A stretch of DNA of 14,495 nt from XYA12-FULL-58-9 sp001798605 (GTDB lineage: Bacteria; Myxococcota; XYA12-FULL-58-9), in assembly GCA_036736205.1 (NCBI GenBank), contig DAINMX010000169.1, forward strand, positions 1 through 14,495, in the 5' to 3' direction. The notes under the pieces are model-generated. The model was not told the origin of the DNA. It saw only the letters and a program-made list of their open reading frames with translations, and did not search any database. Of the stretch, positions 12,136-14,495 are shown piece after piece; the stretch's first letter is position 1, and each line of letters starts with the position of its first letter. A program made the translations under genes and the position numbers.

Positions 12136-14495
12136 ATGCTCAAGACAGTGCTGAAATTTACGGGCATCGTGGCCTTTGCTGGTGTTTTCTGTCTCCACGG
12201 CTGCAGTGACGGCCGCGTGACATACATCCCCAAGGGGGACGAAGTGGGCGGCGATCCCGGCGGCGGCGGCGGTGATACAGCCGGCGGTGATACAGCCGGT
12301 GGTGATACAGCCGGTGGTGATATGACCGGTGGTGATACAGCCGGTGGCGATCCGGGGACCCTGGACCCGACTGCCGACGCCGACGGCGACGGGCTGCCGA
12401 ACGGAGATCCGGCGAACCCATGCAGTCCAAGCGCGGTGAGTGAAACCTGTCTCGGCACCAATCCCCTGCTAGTCGACACCGATGGCGACGGCATCACCGA
12501 CGGCGACGAAATCGCCTATGATGGTGACGACACCGCCTACACCCCGGGTGCCGACACCCATCCGCTCTTGGCGGATACCGATGGTGACACCGTCAACGAC
12601 GGCGACGACAACTGTCCTCTCCTCGCCAACACCGACCAAATGGATCTCAACACCAACGGCATTGGCGACGCCTGTGAGCCCGGCGTCGACACCGACGGCG
12701 ACGAGGTTGAGAACGCCCACGACAATTGTCCGACGGTGAAGAACGGCACCTGCGGCGACCTCCATTGTGACATCGACGGTGACAACATCGAATCTGCCGC
12801 GGAGATCGCTCTGGGCGGTCAACAGAACCACGATGGGGATACGTTCGGCGACGCCTGCGACAACTGCCCCACAACAGACAACCAGGCCCAGGTCGATACC
12901 GACACCGACGGGCTGGGTGACCTCTGCGACCCCTGTCCCAACGATCCGGACAATGACGAGGATGCCGATGGTATCTGCGGTGATGTGGACAACTGTCCGG
13001 CAATCGCGAACCCCGGACAGGAGAATCACGACGGCGACGACTACGGCAACCTCTGCGACCTCGACATGGACAATGACGGACTCAGCAACGCAGAAGAGGC
13101 CGCAGCGGGCACCAATGCCCTCGATGCTGACACCGACGACGACGGCATCTCGGACGGTGATGAGCTCGCCGGAACGCTCGGCTACGTGACCCATCCACTC
13201 GCCTTCGACACGGACGGCGACGGCCTCTCCGATGGCCTCGAGCTCGGCGTCACGATTGGCACCGCGGACACCAACAACGACGTGTTCGTACCCGACACCG
13301 ATGACAACACCACTTTGCCCCTCGACCCCGACACCGATGGGGATGACATCCCCGACGGCGTCGAGGACAGAAATGGCAATGGCGCCGTTGATGCGGGCGA
13401 GACCGACCCCCATGATATCGACAGCGACGACGACGGGATCCCCGATGGCGATGGCGACGGGGTCATCGATCGGTGCAGCAATGCCACCGTTGGCTGTGAC
13501 GACAATTGTCCTACGACCCCCAACCCTTCCCAGGTGGACAGCGATGGTGACGGCATCGGTGACGCCTGTGACGACAACGTCGACAGCGACGACGACGGTT
13601 TCGATGACGTGATCGACAACTGCCCAAGCGTCGCCAATTCCGGCCAAGAGAACGATGACGGCGATGCTGTGGGCAATGTCTGCGACAATTGTCCCCAAGT
13701 CTCCAACCAAGCCCAACAGAACAGCGATCTGGATTCCTACGGCAACAGCTGCGACAACTGCGTGGTTGTCGACAACGAGGATCAAGAAAACTCCGATGGC
13801 GATGCTTGGGGTGACCTTTGCGACAATTGCCCATTCATCGACAACGAAACCCAGGACAACTCCGACGACGACCTCCTCGGCGATGCCTGCGACAATTGCC
13901 AGGGAACGGACAACGAGCTGCAAACCAACTCCGACAGCGATAGTTTCGGTGATGCTTGCGACAACTGTCTTGGGACCACCAACGAGGCGCAGACCAATTC
14001 TGACGGAGATACACTCGGCGACCTCTGTGACAACTGTCCCATGACCACCAACGAGGCGCAGACCAACTCCGACGCAGATACCCTCGGCGACCTATGCGAT
14101 AACTGCCCGGCCGTCACCAATCAGGCCCAGCAGAACTCGGACAATGATTCCTTAGGTAACGCCTGTGATAACTGTCCGTACGCGACCAACCAGGCCCAGA
14201 CAAATTCGGACGCCGACTCCCACGGCAACGCCTGCGACAACTGCCCGACGGTCACCAATCAGGCCCAGGAAAACTCGGACAACGATTCTTTGGGTAACGC
14301 CTGCGACAACTGTCCCAACACCACCAACCAAGACCAGACCTATTCAGACGCCGACTCCCGAGGCGACCTCTGCGACAATTGCCCCATCGTCACCAACGAA
14401 ACCCAGGACAACTCCGACGCCGACTCCCGAGGCGACCTTTGCGACAATTGCCCCATCGTCACCAACCAGACGCAGACCGACAGCGACGGCGATGG
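12136..14495 (+). CDS. Thrombospondin type-3 repeat lipoprotein, 3' partial
   Basis: The frame is open from ATG 12136 to the window end: 786 codons with no stop, so the protein is incomplete. Residues 1-23 form a lipoprotein signal peptide with lipobox LHGC (lipidated Cys23). A Gly/Asp/Thr linker with GGDTA repeats follows (residues 46-70). The rest is acidic and Asn/Cys-rich: a mixed series of TSP3-like calcium-binding loops (DTDGDGITDGDE, DNCP, DSDDDGIPDGD), then from residue 494 a regular array of 23-residue DNCPxxxNxxQxNSDxDxxGDxC units. TSP3 repeats bind calcium through closely spaced Asp residues and are paired by disulfides. The protein is therefore probably a long, calcium-stiffened surface stalk, and a functional head may follow beyond the window. 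It starts 16 bp after the vWA gene and is probably in its operon. Confidence 0.93.
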   Translation, partial: MLKTVLKFTGIVAFAGVFCLHGCSDGRVTYIPKGDEVGGDPGGGGGDTAGGDTAGGDTAGGDMTGGDTAGGDPGTLDPTADADGDGLPNGDPANPCSPSAVSETCLGTNPLLVDTDGDGITDGDEIAYDGDDTAYTPGADTHPLLADTDGDTVNDGDDNCPLLANTDQMDLNTNGIGDACEPGVDTDGDEVENAHDNCPTVKNGTCGDLHCDIDGDNIESAAEIALGGQQNHDGDTFGDACDNCPTTDNQAQVDTDTDGLGDLCDPCPNDPDNDEDADGICGDVDNCPAIANPGQENHDGDDYGNLCDLDMDNDGLSNAEEAAAGTNALDADTDDDGISDGDELAGTLGYVTHPLAFDTDGDGLSDGLELGVTIGTADTNNDVFVPDTDDNTTLPLDPDTDGDDIPDGVEDRNGNGAVDAGETDPHDIDSDDDGIPDGDGDGVIDRCSNATVGCDDNCPTTPNPSQVDSDGDGIGDACDDNVDSDDDGFDDVIDNCPSVANSGQENDDGDAVGNVCDNCPQVSNQAQQNSDLDSYGNSCDNCVVVDNEDQENSDGDAWGDLCDNCPFIDNETQDNSDDDLLGDACDNCQGTDNELQTNSDSDSFGDACDNCLGTTNEAQTNSDGDTLGDLCDNCPMTTNEAQTNSDADTLGDLCDNCPAVTNQAQQNSDNDSLGNACDNCPYATNQAQTNSDADSHGNACDNCPTVTNQAQENSDNDSLGNACDNCPNTTNQDQTYSDADSRGDLCDNCPIVTNETQDNSDADSRGDLCDNCPIVTNQTQTDSDGD
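12271..12345 (+). repeat. 15-bp tandem repeat encoding a GGDTA linker
   Basis: Five consecutive 15-bp units (GGTGATACAGCCGGT and close variants; the fourth reads GGTGATATGACCGGT) start at 12271, 12286, 12301, 12316 and 12331. They encode a flexible linker just after the lipid anchor. Near-identity at DNA level suggests slippage-driven copy-number change that would stay in frame. Confidence 0.85.
13615..14495 (+). repeat. 69-bp tandem array of TSP3 units
   Basis: Units begin every 69 bp at 13615, 13684, 13753 and so on to 14374, with a partial unit at 14443: twelve complete and one cut by the window end. Each encodes 23 residues starting DNC and ending GDLC, GNAC or similar, with an NSDxD calcium loop in the middle. 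One further unit of the same length stands alone at 13501, separated by a 45-bp insert. Downstream units are more alike than upstream ones. Confidence 0.9.

Noticed and set aside
12469..13923. A 484-codon open frame on the minus strand, rich in Val, Ala, Ile and Gly, which looks like a membrane protein.
   Set aside because: It is the antisense of the TSP3 repeats: GAC and GGC codons on the + strand read as GTC and GCC. The + strand has an uninterrupted frame with signal peptide, ribosome binding site and recognisable repeats, so this is a mirror artefact.
13615..14495. A CRISPR array, suggested by regular spacing of similar sequences.
   Set aside because: The period is 69 bp with similarity along the whole unit, no unique spacers, and an intact reading frame with TSP3 motifs.

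Overview
The window reads as a GC-rich, gene-dense stretch of a Gram-negative genome. Every convincing gene lies on the + strand. The gene content suggests a deltaproteobacterial lineage such as Myxococcota or Bradymonadota: a PilZ/FHA histidine kinase, an ECF sigma factor with a FecR-type partner, TIG/kelch surface proteins, a cysteine-rich von Willebrand A (vWA) lipoprotein, and a thrombospondin type-3 lipoprotein on a Gly/Asp/Thr linker. That placement is inferred from family content; no rRNA or other marker gene is present. A run of exactly 100 N (5145-5244) marks a draft scaffold join of unknown true length.

Region 1 (1-2725) holds the 3' part of a soluble PilZ-FHA-histidine kinase, followed closely by an unrecognised secreted protein with Ig-like and beta-barrel-like segments. 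Region 2 (2804-3412) is a DUF4382 lipoprotein gene with a clear ribosome binding site, preceded by a short AT-rich spacer. Region 3 (3461-8191) encodes an ECF sigma factor, a membrane anti-sigma factor with a FecR domain, a TIG/kelch protein interrupted by the gap, and a small outer-membrane beta-barrel. Each of the three junctions between these four genes is an ATGA stop/start overlap, so they are almost certainly co-transcribed and translationally coupled, provided the gap hides no extra gene. Region 4 (8228-14495) encodes three lipoproteins: a small cysteine-rich one, a 1135-residue cysteine-rich vWA protein, and a TSP3-repeat protein that runs off the 3' edge. The 112-bp gap at 8600-8711 holds a direct repeat and a small hairpin and could carry a separate promoter. 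No stretch over 300 bp lacks a gene.

The working interpretation is a self-regulated cell-surface module. A sigma/anti-sigma pair reads an envelope signal and drives a set of exported proteins built from adhesion or recognition domains (TIG, kelch, vWA, Cys-knot-like repeats, TSP3), together with a small outer-membrane barrel. It resembles FecI/FecR in regulatory logic, but no TonB-dependent receptor is visible. The most unusual single item is the vWA domain, which appears split by five copies of a four-cysteine, one-tryptophan module.
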